From positions 3,230,163 to 3,294,162 of the forward strand of contig LS997567.1 of assembly GCA_000469685.2 (NCBI GenBank): 64,000 nucleotides of DNA. Direction: 5' to 3'. The notes under the pieces are model-generated. The model was not told where the DNA came from, searched no databases, and worked only from the letters and a program-made list of their open reading frames with translations. Positions 12,110 to 24,514 of the stretch are shown one piece after another (position 1 is the stretch's first letter; each line of letters begins with the position of its first letter). Source of the DNA: Haemonchus contortus. Lineage: Eukaryota > Nematoda > Chromadorea > Rhabditida > Trichostrongylidae. Both the position numbers and the translations under genes were made by a program.

Positions 12110-13490
12110 GGCAGGATAGTAACACTAATGGTGGGTGGTGTGGGCAAACTCCGCCCACAGGGGGCGTGGTTTGTGCGAAATAAATGTTTGCCCGGAAATT
12201 CTTAACTCCGGTTCCAGTAGATCTAGAGAGTTCAAACTTGGTAAGAGTGCAGGCGGCAGGATGTGAACACCAATGGTGGGTGGCGAGGCCGGACTCCGCC
12301 CTTAGGGGGCGTTGTTTGTGCGAAATAAATGTTTGAGCGGAAAGTTATAACTTCTGTCCCCGGGGACCTGAAGCGCTCAAACTTGGTAAGAGTGCAGGCG
12401 GCAGGATGTGAACACCAATGGTGGGTGGCGAAGCCGGACTCCGCCCACAGGGGGCGGAGTTCGTGTGGAAACTCATAACTCCAGTCCTCGTGGACCTAGA
12501 GCGTCCAAATTTGGTCGGAATACCCCAGATGGGATGCGAACGCTTATGGTGGTGGCAGGACCGGACTCCGCCCACAGGGGGCGGGGTTTGTGCGGAAACT
12601 CATATTTCCAGTCTCCGTGGACCTAGAGCGTCCAAATTTGGTAGGAATGTAAGCGGCAGGATGGGAACATCTATGGTGGGTGGCAGGATTGCGCTCCGCC
12701 CACAGGGGGCGGGGTTTGTGCGGGAACTCATAACTCCAGTCCCCTTGGACCTAGAGCGTCCAAATTTGGTCGTAGTACCCCAGATGGGATGGGAACGCTT
12801 ACGGTGGTGGCAGGACCGGACTCCGCTCACAAGGGGCGGGGTTTGGGCAGGAATTCACAACTCCTTTTCCCGTGGACCTAGGAAATTCAAATTTGGTAGG
12901 AGTGCCCCAGATAGGATGGGAACGCTTATAATGGGTGGCAGGATTGGGTTCCGCCCACAGGGGGCGGAGTTTGTGTGAAAAACTTAATTTTGGACCTAGA
13001 GTGTTCAAATTTGGTAGGAATACAGGCGGCAGGATGGGAACACTTATGTTGGGTGGCAGAACCGGACCCCACCCACAAGGGGCGGGGTTTGTGCGGGAAC
13101 TCATATTTCCAGTCTCCGTGGACCTAGAGCGTCCAAATTTGGTAGGAATGTAGGCGGCAGGATGGGAACATCTATGGTGGGTGGCAGGATTGCGCTCCGC
13201 CCACAGGGGGCGGGGTTTGTGCGGGAACACATAACTCCAGTCTCCTTGGACCTAGAGCGTCCAAATTTGGTCGGAGTACAGGCGGGAGGGTGGGAACCTT
13301 TGCGGTGGGTGTCAGGGCCGGACTCCGCCCACAGTGGCCCATTGGGCGGGGCTTGAACGGAGAACGGGCTTGCAGAGAATGTCAAAATGGACCTAGAGCG
13401 ACCAAACTTGGTAGGAATAGAGGAGGCAGGATAGGTACACTGATAATAGGTAGCAGGACTAAACACCGCCCCAAAGGTCGGAGCGTGAAT
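12110..13490 (+). repeat. Tandem array, unit about 128 bp
   Basis: About ten units marked by 'tggacctagagcgtccaaat', 'gggcggggtttgtgcgg' and 'gcggcaggatgggaac'. Spacing between successive 'tggacctaga' marks is 127, 128, 127, 118, 128, 128 and 141 bases. Units near 12610 and 13111 are nearly identical, so a four-unit higher-order repeat of about 501 bp is present. Reading frames through it encode a repeated nonsense peptide. Confidence 0.95.
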
Positions 13491-13783
13491 AAATAGTGTT
13501 AGTTCGGACCCAGACCGTTGAAACTTGACGGCACAAGGAGTTGGCTGGAAACATTGATGGCTGCTAACATTATAGACTCAGCCGCAATGAGGCCTCTGGA
13601 TATTTTTTTCTCTGATCGCCTTTGTGATGTTATACGATGTTCTATTCGGGCACAGCGAAGATGGCTTACAGAAAAAAATCGCTCCCAATTCGGAGCTAAT
13701 ACTGAGGGTGTAGAGCTTTCAAAGAAAAAGTAGAGTCTGAAGTGTTATTCACGCATAGCAAATTTCTCACAGTAAGGAGGAAC
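13491..13783 (+). other. 3' interior of Helitron copy 1
   Basis: Non-repetitive sequence between the tandem array and the terminal hairpins. No open frame of note and no recognised domain. Confidence 0.6.
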
Positions 13784-15512
13784 GCCCGGCGTAGCCGGGC
13801 GAACCCCTAAGAAGGAGGGAAGCCTGGCGTTAGCCGGGCGGCCCGACTGGTCAAATATGAGCAAAAAACAGCAGAACGGGGAGAACGATAGGGCCTCAGG
13901 CGAGGTATAAACCTGACGAAGTGATCCCGTATCAGAAAAAATCAAGTAAAAGCATTTTCGCTTGCAACATTTCACTTCCTTTCGGACCAATTTTTAATGC
14001 AACATTTCTGAGATTAGACCTGCTCAATGTACTCATGGTCAGTAATGAATGAATAGTAAGTAATCAGAAAGTAAATGGAGGGATCTAGGCGAAGTACGAG
14101 CTCTGAACGAGGGATATTCCCGGTGCTGGATCCTCTTGGATCGGAATCTAAAGGTGTTAAAATGGGAAGAATTGAGAGCAACTAAATACGAGCGAAGACA
14201 AGATTAGATATTTCAAAAGATAACCGCAAAATGTTATTACTAGTAATCAAATATATTGATGTCATGGGTGACAGCCATATGTGGGTTGGCCGTACGAACT
14301 GATATGTAGCAACCAATCAATGGCCGTGCAAAAATAAGCACCGCAAACGCACACACGCACGGCCCTCCCAAGAGACCAAAGGACGACCATTCCGAGCAAT
14401 CGTGGACGTAACGTAGAGTAGGTACTAGTAGTTACATTCCTGAACCTGAACAGGTGGGGGTTAATGTGGGAGCGGGAAGCAAACGGAAGGGCATAGACAA
14501 AGTTCAATGCGATCACAGCTCAATAGTGCTTAATCAGCTTAGGTTAGGAAATAAAAAAGTTCCCAAGCGACACGTCATCTATGATCATTTAACCATCGTG
14601 AACAAAAGTTGCAGCTGGAAATGTGTCAGAGGTGCAGGGTGGAGCCATAGACACGGACGGTGTCTGATCAAAACGTTTTGTAGACATTTGTTGAACGAAG
14701 GGGACAGACGGACTTTGAAATGTACTGTGGTATCCTATAAAAAGCTGTCTAGTGCCACAGATTCATTCCCTACCACCCAATTAATATCGGATTGAGGAGG
14801 GATCGAACCGACTGACGCAAATCAAAAACAGTAAAGCCTCTGAACAAATCGATCAATTCATCACGATTACGTAGTGCAGTGGAGTTCCAGTTGGATTTTC
14901 GTCACAGCTGATCGTCCTTGAAGGATTGAAGGGCTCTCCAAGATGTGCGAAATTGGTCCAGTAAAAAGTAGAAATGGGTGCGGTCTCCAAAGTTGCTTGA
15001 TCGACTTCACAGTAAGTTCTTGACTATCGAAAACTCAAAAAAGGGCCCATATACATTTGTGAACCGAAGTAGCGAAAAAACAAACGGCCAGCCCAGTATG
15101 ATCCACGACGAATCGCACTCAACCAGGGATAAAGTATGAACGTCGTGGATGGGCTCCCTAGACGACCACCAATAGAATGGCGAGAAAGCGCTCGGCAGTA
15201 GCAGGACGGTCGCCATTGGCTGGACGTTGGAAAAAAAGTACGCCTCCGAGAGCTCCTAATGGTGTACGAAGAAAGAAGTAATAGTAACAAAACTCAAATC
15301 AGAAGCGGACTGCAATGAGTCTACAGATTGAGAGGAAAAGGCTAAAATTGCTTTCTCCCGAAAAAAACATATGCTCGGCTCATGAAAGAGATAAAAAAAG
15401 TCAGAAGTCAAGTTGATTATAATTTATCCCTCGCAGCCGGAAGGTAGCTTTTTCCGAAACAGTAGCCTGAATTTTTTCATCCACAACAAAGTATTAGAGT
15501 CGAAAAAAATCA

Positions 15513-15790
15513 AGGGCGGAGGTATGTAGTGGCAAGTGGCGCACTTCACACGCTCATGGTCACACGTTCGAATCCCGGTCCGATACCCGCCTAGGCCAAC
15601 CAGTCGTTCCATCCTTCCGTGGTCGATTAATTGGTACCAGACTCGTCTGGGAGGATCAAAGCACTGACTTGTACATTTCTGGCCACCGCAAGTCATTGTA
15701 TAGGCCACATACGCACCCATTATCCTACTAGTATCCTGAATGGAAGTCGAATGCCACCTCAAACGGGTTAAAGAACACCCCAAGACTTCA
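15513..15790 (+). repeat. tRNA-like SINE
   Basis: 'gggcggaggtatgtagtggc' head and B box 'cgttcgaatcccgg', followed by the common body. Plus member of the inverted pair in block A copy 2. Confidence 0.85.
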
Positions 15791-16311
15791 TCCTTTAAAA
15801 AAATCAACCCTTAAACCACAAAAAGTAAAGTCCTGAACGTCGATCAATGATTTTGCATCAATTTTATAATTATTATCAAGCAGGCAGTTGTGTAGTTGAA
15901 AAACATTTGGAGTGAAGGGCGTGGACCCTTCTAAAATACCCACTTACTCATATTCCATAGAGTACACTAAATCTCGAGTTAACCGCAAATTTCAATGAAG
16001 TTTCCTATTTGTTGTTACAGAATTGAAATACCTACAGGCAATGACTACAGGCGGCCCATCTTTTGCTCCTCTGAAGCTCTCAAAAAGGATAAAACAACTA
16101 ATTTACTTTTTGGTAACCTAGGAAACGAAAATTATCATGTTAGATGCTCAGTTAATAAGGGAGTGAGCAATCCAAAAATAAAGCTTCTGTGAAAGAAATA
16201 TTGATACAGCTTTCGATGAAATTACAGGATTGTCCAGCTCAGTTCATAAACATTGCAGCTAATTTTGCAAGCACAAAGAGAAAGTCTAAAGCCTTTGCAA
16301 GTAAACCAATC

Positions 16312-16574
16312 AGGTCTCAGGAATGCGCCCCGCATTCGCCTTCCATTCAGAATCGTAGTGGCATATTGAGTGCGTATATGGCCTACACAAGGAACTGCGG
16401 TTAGCGGCCGAAGTACAAGTCAGAGCTTTCACCCTCCCAGACCATTCTAGACCAACTAACCAACGTCGAAGGGAATAGAAGGTTTAGTTGGCCTACGCCT
16501 ATCGGTACACGATTCGAACCCATGACCTTACATGTGTGATGGTACGCCACTTGCCACTACACCACCTTCCCTAG
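16312..16574 (-). repeat. tRNA-like SINE
   Basis: Minus member of the inverted pair in block A copy 2; B box 'gggttcgaatcg' on the minus strand. Confidence 0.8.
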
Positions 16575-16828
16575 TCTCATATTTATTGCAACCCATTTTG
16601 CAGTTTCCCCAGTCTATTTTTTGGAGTTTGCGGTCAATTTCGAGTCTGTGAACCAAGTTTCTAGTTTGAGGTAATCAATTCGTACTTGTTGCATTCAATT
16701 TCGCAAAATGCCCATCATGGAATCTGTTGTCCAATGTCCAAATAGGGCTTCGGTTTAGGGACATCTCCTTCTGCTATGCCATAAAGAGACAGTGAGTGAT
16801 CCTCCAGGAGTAACCCTTAATGGAACGC

Positions 16829-16938
16829 TTCTGCCAGTTCTTTGATGACCTGTTTCTGGTTACTGAGAAGCAAGGCATCGGAAACGACATCTTGGTTATG
16901 GACAGTGTTCGATTCCACAACGTTCACGAAATGGGGCT
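16829..16938 (+). pseudogene. DDE transposase relic
   Basis: An open segment reads FCQFFDDLFLVTEKQGIGND then ILVMDSVRFHNVHEMGL. The hydrophobic run followed by MD.VRFH resembles the second catalytic Asp region (LVMDNA..H) of Tc1/mariner/IS630-like DDE transposases. There is no intact frame around it. Confidence 0.55.
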
Positions 16939-18109
16939 CTATTCAGCTTTTAATGAAGTTCATAAGCTTTTCGAATGTTCAATCGATAAAAAATGAAAAT
17001 CAAAATAAAAATGGTGATACGAGTTCATAATAAAAGGTCAAATTCACGATGAATGCAAACATTACGAAATGGGGCTCACAAAGACGTTGTTGCAAAATCT
17101 ACTAGATGAAAAGAATGGGAAAAGTAAGAACATGTTTGAAGTGTAGACAAAAGTGACGGCAACGCTTACGAATAAAGGTTGAAAACCCTGTAAATTATAA
17201 TCCGCATAAGTAAATCAAATGAGATCAATGTAAAAGAAGATCCACAAACCGCCTTATTAAGTGAGTAAGAAATTCTCCCAATGGTATAGTACTGCGTTCA
17301 AACCCTTCAAATTAGCTGTTGACGAACTATTTCATAGCAAAGGATGTTTTAAAACGACGTGATTTGCACCTCAAGGGAACATTGATCCGTTTGTTCGCCA
17401 TGGCTCCGCCCCCGGAGGAACTCTGATGGGCGTGCACCGAATCCTCAATAACTATAATTTACTGTTTTCTAATTGAAAGTTCTCTCATTCCCCCATTTTG
17501 AGGCTACTTATTCAGATTGTACCTGAAGAAACGCTCTTGTCGCTTAGCTATTATTTGTGGAGTTGAATAACGACGGCCACGCATCGACTGACAACAAATC
17601 AGCCAGCTTTTGTCATAATTTTGAATAAAAAAAGATGTTGTGAGCCAATAAATAAGGCTAAAGTGCACTGAGGCCTAAGAAGTCCAAGCGGTCCAACTAA
17701 GCCATCTTCCCATCTGAGACAGATAATCACCACAGGATTTTTCGACGAGCGAAAATTCCCCGTTTCACACGATACATATACATGACTCAGTCTCAATCCG
17801 AATGTTCAATGTATTCACTGTCAGTAATGTATGATTAGTAAGTTGCCAGGAAGGAAAGGAAAGGACATGCCAAAGTACCTGTTCTGAACGAGGGATATTT
17901 TCGGAGCTGGATCTTCTTGCATTAAAATTGAAAGTTATTAGAATGGGCAGAATTGTAACTGGATAAGAAATAAGACGAGTTAAGACATCTCAAAAGATAA
18001 CCGCAAAATGTAATTACTAGTAACCAAATATAATGCTACCCACACAAGTTACAGTCGACCCACAAGTGGGTGGCACCCATTTGTGGATCGGCTGTACTTA
18101 CCGATATCT

Positions 18110-18480
18110 ACTCTACTTAACAAGCTGACTCTCCGCTAAAAATTTAAATTCAGAACAGCGACTGGCCACAATTCCCAAAAAATCACAATTTCCAACGATC
18201 TATCGCTGAAAATGGGAGAAAGATAGTCAGATTTGAGTTTTCTTTTTCATTTTGATGAAAACTCGATCATTCGGTATCGTCCCAGATATGACTGACAACT
18301 ACTTTGACCACCTCATGTAGATGGATAACGTGAAACGGGAATTTCATGCTCGTCGGCAAAGTGTTTCAAAAGGAGAGAATATAAAGGATGATGCCTGAGC
18401 GGGAGATTTTCAACATCACAGCAGACGTTTTATATATTTATATCAGATGATTATATAAAATATTAAATAATATCAGAAGC
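18110..18480 (+). repeat. Duplicated block C, copy 2
   Basis: Same landmarks as the other C copies, without the Helitron insertion. Confidence 0.8.
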
Positions 18481-18762
18481 GCTGGACAAGAGATGTTCAC
18501 TCTACAAATTCTTTGCATCTTTTTTGAAAGACTAAACTTTTTGTGAACTGGACCCTCACATTTTTTCCAGCATGTTATTATAATATATCAGATTCTGGAT
18601 AATAGCAGTATTAATAATAATAATAATAAATTCAGTGATTCCGAAAGAAGAAAGCACGTAACATGACCAGTTCTACAACTAAAAAATTAGACTACGTTTC
18701 CATACAAAGGAGTACAGGCCCGGATATCAAATTACTCTGGACAGAGCCCTCTAGATAATAAC

Positions 18763-19527
18763 TGTCATGTACTCGTTGCTTACCATGTATTGTACTCGCC
18801 ATATATTGTTTTCAGGTTCTCCTCATGTATTTGTTGTGTGTAATGATCTCATATAATTGTACTGGTTTCGTAATCGACTTGAGATTTGTGAAGCGATGTC
18901 CTTGCGATAAAGGATAATTGATTGGGTTCTGCAACTATTGATTTGGCCGGTGTCCAGGAAAGTACCACAGTAACCAATCACCATCACGGGAATCGGGGGG
19001 CGGGGCAGGAGGTACATAAACGCGAGGAGGCTACTGCGGAGCGTCTTTTGAGGAAGTGTCTTGATTAGGAGCGGTCGGCCTCGAAAGACTTAAGTGGTCA
19101 CAAGCACTACGAGACTCCAGCTAGAAGTATCTTCCCTAGCCTGGATCAGAAGGCGGATAGCCTACCTTGCTTTGAGCTACCAGTTACACCACTAGTGCTC
19201 CTACCCCTCCCGCCGGAGCCCATTAGCCTACCGAACTGCTCATCGTGCAACCCAGAGCACCAGGGCCGATATTCTGACAACTTGCCTTTCAGTAAGGGAG
19301 TTTCGAATAAAGAGTTTTAAAGACGATTGTGCTCGTTCTTTAACCGGTTGGTGCCGGACATATCGGATTGATTTGCAGATATTGATTTGTATTTGAGAAA
19401 AAAGACAACGGGATGTCAGCCACCAGGCAGAGTCTGGCAGAATCCGCGGGGTCGAGGTCGAACCAAGCCCCGTCGGACTCTCGCGACAAGCCTCAGACTG
19501 ACATGGGGCCCAAGCCCCCACCTGACA
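18763..19527 (+). mobile_element. Solo LTR of a retrotransposon
   Basis: Begins TGTCATGTACTCG and ends CACCTGACA (TG...CA with TGTCA/TGACA ends), flanked on both sides by TAAC (18759-18762 and 19528-19531). A TATA-like 'tacataaa' lies near 19013 in a GC-rich promoter-like setting, and AATAAA near 19305 suits a poly(A) signal, so U3-R-U5 order is readable. Paralogous blocks at about 9300 and 27430 lack it. No internal gag-pol is attached, so it is a recombination remnant. The TAAC duplication fits a Ty3- or BEL-type family; orientation is inferred from the TATA and AATAAA order. Confidence 0.8.
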
Positions 19528-19554
19528 TAACGATTGCATTGTAAACAACGTAAT

Positions 19555-20220
19555 TTTTAGGGTCGTTCAGACCGCCCAAGACATCTAAAGAGATGTGCAA
19601 GCAATTTCATGTTCGATTTTTTATTTTAATATAAAAGTCATTAATGCGGAAAATTTACCGTTTCAGGCCATTCATATCTCTGATATGGTCACTATGGTCA
19701 TCGCTGAAGATACAGTTTCCATTCTTTGTCGAACTAACATCGCGATGAAAAAAAGACAAAATTGGAATGAAATCAGTACAGATTAAGGATATAGAATGCT
19801 GAAAGATGGCCACACATGAAAAATGCTGCAATGCAGTGAGGGAGGCCCCAACAGTCTAATTCCCCCCTCCCTATCGAAGCAGTCAACCAGCACAAGATTC
19901 GCCCACGAGCATAAAGGTTTCAGGGTTTCAGTCCATATAGTTCAATTACAGGAAGTGGTTAGAATAGTAATCAGCCAAACCCAAATTGCTGTAGATGAAA
20001 TGAGGAACAGTGATAGATGGCCACCCAGCTACGAGGCGATCGCTGCCACAGTAGCAAAAGCAGGAACTTTCGACATTGTAAAATTGACTTCCAAAAACGC
20101 TATTTCATAAGTTGGCTGCTCAGAAAAATTTAGCAGACCTAAGCTTCTAATTTGAGATCCTCATGAAACTCATTTTATATTTGAAAACATTCAAGTTAAT
20201 GAACTGAAGTCAGATTACAA
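19555..20220 (+). repeat. Duplicated block B, copy 2
   Basis: Same landmarks as the other B copies; it leads directly into block A copy 3. It shows the uninterrupted B-to-A junction. Confidence 0.8.
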
Positions 20221-20636
20221 ATTTCAACGGCTGCTCGAATCATCAGTGCGAACATCCATAAGAAAAACTAGGGATCGTCGTAAACCTACAAATTTTCCCG
20301 TTCCATGTCGTTCATACACATGAAGCGGTCGCCGTGGTAATCGATAAGACCGTAGGAACACGATAGAAATCGACGCTATGATGAAAAGTGAATTTGGAAT
20401 AGCCGTCACCGTGATGAAAAAAACTTAAGTTGGTCGTCTTGAAAGTGTTGCAGAGTTCGGTGAAGCCGGCAGAATCAAACATAAACAAACGACCGCAGAA
20501 TGAGGAGAGGGATGGGGCCTTACGCCAGGAAAAAACCGGCGAAGTGGTCACGGATCAAAAAGGATCAAGTGACATTTTCGCTTGCAACACTTAACTTACT
20601 TCCAGACCAATTTTTAATGCAACATTTCTGAGTTTA

Positions 20637-20686
20637 TTGAGCGGATTAGACCTGCTCAATGAACTGAGCAGGTCTAATCCGCTCAA
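20637..20686. repeat. Perfect 22-bp inverted repeat with 6-base loop
   Basis: TTGAGCGGATTAGACCTGCTCA and its reverse complement are separated by ATGAAC. The matching positions in other A blocks (near 285 and 14010) hold only one arm, so the second arm was added by a local inverted duplication. Confidence 0.9.
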
Positions 20687-22159
20687 TGAACTCACTGTTC
20701 GTAATGTATTATTAGTAAGTGGCCAGAAAGAAAAGGCAAGGTTTCAGCCGAAGTACAAGTTCTGAAGAGGTACATTTCTGTGGTTTATCCCCTTGGATCA
20801 CAATTCAATGTGACAAAATGGGCAGACTTGTAAATGAGCACGAAATAACACGAAATTTGATATTTCAAAAGATAATCGCAGAATTTAATTACTAGTAATC
20901 AAATGTACTGATATCATGGGTGGCACCCATATGTGGACCGGCTGTAAGTACTGATATGTTGCAACCAATCAATAGCCATGCAGAAATAAGCACCGCAAAC
21001 GCACTCACGCACAGAGCGGCCCTCCCAAGAGACCAAAGGGCGACCATTCTTGTAATCATGAATGTAGTAACGTGTGAGCAGGTACTAGTAACATTCCTGA
21101 ACAGGGTGGGGTTAATGTGGGAGCGGGAAGGAAACGGAAGGACCCAGGCAAAGTTCAACGCTATAACAGCTTCATAGCGCTTAATAAGCTTAGTACGGAG
21201 ATAAAAATGTTCCCAAGCGGCACATCATCTATAATAATTCGATAATAATTGCAGCTGGGATCGTGTACAAAGGGGCAAGGTGGGGCCATAAACAGGGACG
21301 GTGTTTAATCAAAATGTTTTAGACCCTTATTGAACAAAGGGGACAGACGGACTTCGAAATGTTCTGTGGTTCCCTAGAAAAAACCTGTCTAGTGCCATAT
21401 ATTCATTCCCCACCACCCAATTAATATCGGATAGAGGAAGGATCGAATTGATTGATGCAAATCAAAACAGCAAAACTTTAAAAGAAATCGATCAATTCAG
21501 ATTTCATAGTGCAGTGGAGTTCCAGTTGAATTTTCGTCACAGCTGATCGTCCTTGAAGGAATGAAGGGCTTTTTAAGATGTGCAAAATCGGTCCAGTAAA
21601 ACGAAAAAATGAGTGCGGTTTCCAAGGTTGCTTGATCGACTTCACAGTAAGCTGTTGACTATCGAAAACTCAAAAAAGGGCCCATATACAATTGTGAACC
21701 GAAGTAGCGAAAAGCTAACGGCCAACTCAGGATGATCCACGAAGAATGGCACTCAACCAGCGATAAAGTTTGAACGTCGTGGATGGAATCTGCAGACGAC
21801 CATCAACAGAAGGGCGAGGATGTGCTCGGCAGTAGCAGGACGGTCGCCATTGGCTGGCCGTTAAGAAAAGTACGCCTCCGAGAGCTCCTAATGGTCTTCG
21901 AAGGAAGAAGTACTAGACATAAAACTCAAATCAGAAATGGAGGGCAATGAGTCTATAGATTGAAGGAAAAGGCTAAAATTGCTTTCTCCCGAAAAAAAAA
22001 ACAAATGCTCAGCTCATGAAAGACATAAAAAAGTCAGAAGTTAAAAAAATGATTATGATTTATCCCTCGCGGCCAGAAGGTAGCTTGTATTTTTCCGAAA
22101 CAATAGCCTGAATTTCTTTTTTCATTCACAACAAAGTATTGAAGTGAAAGAAAAATTAA

Positions 22160-22440
22160 GGGCGGAGGTATGCAGCGGCGAGTGGCGCACTTCACACGCT
22201 CACGGTCACGCGTTCGAATCCCGGACCGATACCCGACTAGGCCAACCAATCATCCTGTCCCTCCGTGGTCGGTTAATTGGTACCAGACTCGTCTGGGAGG
22301 GTAAAAACACTGACTTGTACATTGGCTGGCCACCGCAAGTCATTGTATAGCCCACATACGCACCCATTATCCCACTAATATTCCAAATGGAAGTCGAATG
22401 TCACCTCAGACGGGATTGAGACCATCCTAAGACTTCATCC
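22160..22440 (+). repeat. tRNA-like SINE
   Basis: Head 'gggcggaggtatgcagcggc', B box 'cgttcgaatcccgg', full body. Plus member of the pair in block A copy 3. Confidence 0.85.
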
Positions 22441-22997
22441 TTTGAAAAAATCAACCTTCAGAGGTCCACTTATAGATTGAGGTCTACTTCTTCGACCAAA
22501 AAAAAAAGTAAAGTCCTGAACGTCGATCAATGATTTTGCACCAATTTCATAATTACTATCAAGCAGGCAATTGTGTAGTTGAAAAACATTAGGATTGAAG
22601 GGCGCGGACCCTTCTAAAATACCCACTTACTCATATAGCATAGAGTACAGTAAACCTCGACTTAACCGCAAATGTCAATGAAGCTTCTCATTTCTTGTCA
22701 CGGAATTAAAATACATACAGGCAATGACTACAGGCGGCCCAGCTTCTGCTCCTCTGGAGCTCTCAAAAAGGATAAAACAACTAATTTACTTTTTGGTAAC
22801 CTGGGAAACGAAAATTATCATGTTAGATGCTCAGTTAATAAGGGAGTGAGCAATCCAAAAATAAAGCTTCTGTGAAAAAAATATTGATACAGCTTTCGAT
22901 GAAATTGCAGGATTGTCCAGCTCAATTCATAAACATTGCAGCTAATTTTGCAAACACAAAGAGAAAGTCTGAAGCCTTTGCAAGTAATCCAATCTGG

Positions 22998-23254
22998 TCT
23001 CAGGAATGCGGTCCGCATTCGCCTTCCATTCAGAATCATAGTGGCATACTGAATGCGTATGTGGCCTACACAAGGAACTGCGGTTAGCAGCTGAAGTACA
23101 AGTCAGAGCTTTCACCCTCCCAGACCATTCTGGTCCAACTAACCGACGTCGAAGGGAATAGGAGGCTTGATTGGCCTAGGCCTATCGATACGCGATTCGA
23201 ACCCATGACCTTACATGTGTGATGGTACGCCACTTGCCACTGCACCACTTTCCC
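22998..23254 (-). repeat. tRNA-like SINE
   Basis: Minus member of the pair in block A copy 3, close to the copy at 16312-16574. Confidence 0.8.
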
Positions 23255-23515
23255 TAATCTCACATTTATTGCTACTCCTTTCGTAGTTTTTCCAGTCTAT
23301 TTCTTGGAATTTGCGGTCAATTTCGAATCTGTGAACCAGGTTTCTAGAATTATGTAATCAATTCGTACTTGTTGTATTCAATTTCGCAAAATGCCCAACG
23401 TGGAATCTGTTGTTCACTGTCCAAATAGGGCTTCGAATTAGGGACATCTCCACCTGCTTTATGATAAAGAGACAGGGAGTGATCCTCCAGGAGTAACCCT
23501 CAGTGGGAACGCTTC

Positions 23516-23623
23516 TGGCACTTCCTTGATGAGCTGTTCCTGGTTTCTGCGGAACTAGGCATCGGAGACGACGTCTTGGTGATGGACAGTGTTCGATTCC
23601 ACAACGTTCACAAAATGGGGCTC
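23516..23623 (+). pseudogene. DDE transposase relic
   Basis: Block A copy 3 counterpart of 16829-16938: WHFLDELFLVSAELGIGDDV then LVMDSVRFHNVHKMGL. It is embedded in non-coding repeat. Confidence 0.55.
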
Positions 23624-24514
23624 TATTCAGTTTTTAATGAAGTTCATAAGCTTTTCGAATGTTCAATCGATAAAAAATGAATAACAAAATAAAAAAATGG
23701 TGATACGTGTTCATCAAAAAGGTCAAATACACGATGAATGCAAACATTACGAAATGGAGCTCACAAATACGAAACTGACTGCAAAATCCATGAAATAGAA
23801 TGGGAAATACGAAATTGGTTGGGATGTATAAAAATTGTCTGTAACGTCTACGAATTGAAGCGAAAAACCCTGTGAATTTATATTCCACGTAAATGAAATT
23901 AAACGAGTTTGATGCAAAAGAACTACAAGCCGCGATAGTAAGTAAATAACAAGTTGCCTTGAAGGTACAGTATTGCAACTAGACCTTTAAAATTAGCAGT
24001 GGACAAACTGTATCATTGCAAAGGGTGTTTTAAAACGAAATGTTGTGCACTATAAGGGAACATCGACCCGTTTGTTCGCCATGGCTCCGCCCCCGTAGGG
24101 ACTCTGATGGGCGTGCACCGAAGCTTCAATCAATAACTATGTTTTACTGTTTCTTAATTGAAAGTTTTCCCATTTATATTTACCAATATTCCCTCATTTT
24201 GTGGCTACTTATTCAGATTGTACCTGAAGAAACTCTCTTGTCGCTTAGCTACCATTACTGGAGCTGAATAACGTCGGCCAAGCATAGAACTGACAACAAG
24301 CCAACCAGATTTTGTCAATATTTTGAATAAAAAAGACGTAGTGAGCCAATAAATAAGGCTGAAGTGCAGTGAAGTCCAAGAAGTCCAAGCAGCCCAACTA
24401 CGCTATATTCCCCTCTTAGACAGCTAGCCACAGGATTTTTCGACGAGCGAAAATTTCCCGTTTCACATGATACATATACGAAACTCAATCTCAATCCGGC
24501 TGTTCGATGTATTC

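Larger units (their letters stand above)
13851..18050 (+). repeat. Duplicated block A, copy 2
   Basis: Begins exactly after the Helitron 3' end at 'tcaaatatgagc', matching 'tcaaatatgaacac' in copy 1. Carries the same landmarks, a SINE pair (15513-15790 plus, 16312-16574 minus) and a DDE transposase relic. Confidence 0.85.

Noticed and set aside
12345..13496. Overlapping open frames of up to 186 codons with a repeated peptide
   Set aside because: They follow the 128-bp satellite unit, occur on both strands and shift frame between units.
15513..15790. True tRNA genes at B-box sites such as 15560 or 22215
   Set aside because: B boxes are perfect, but the heads are followed by a long common body and the copies are dispersed; they are SINEs.
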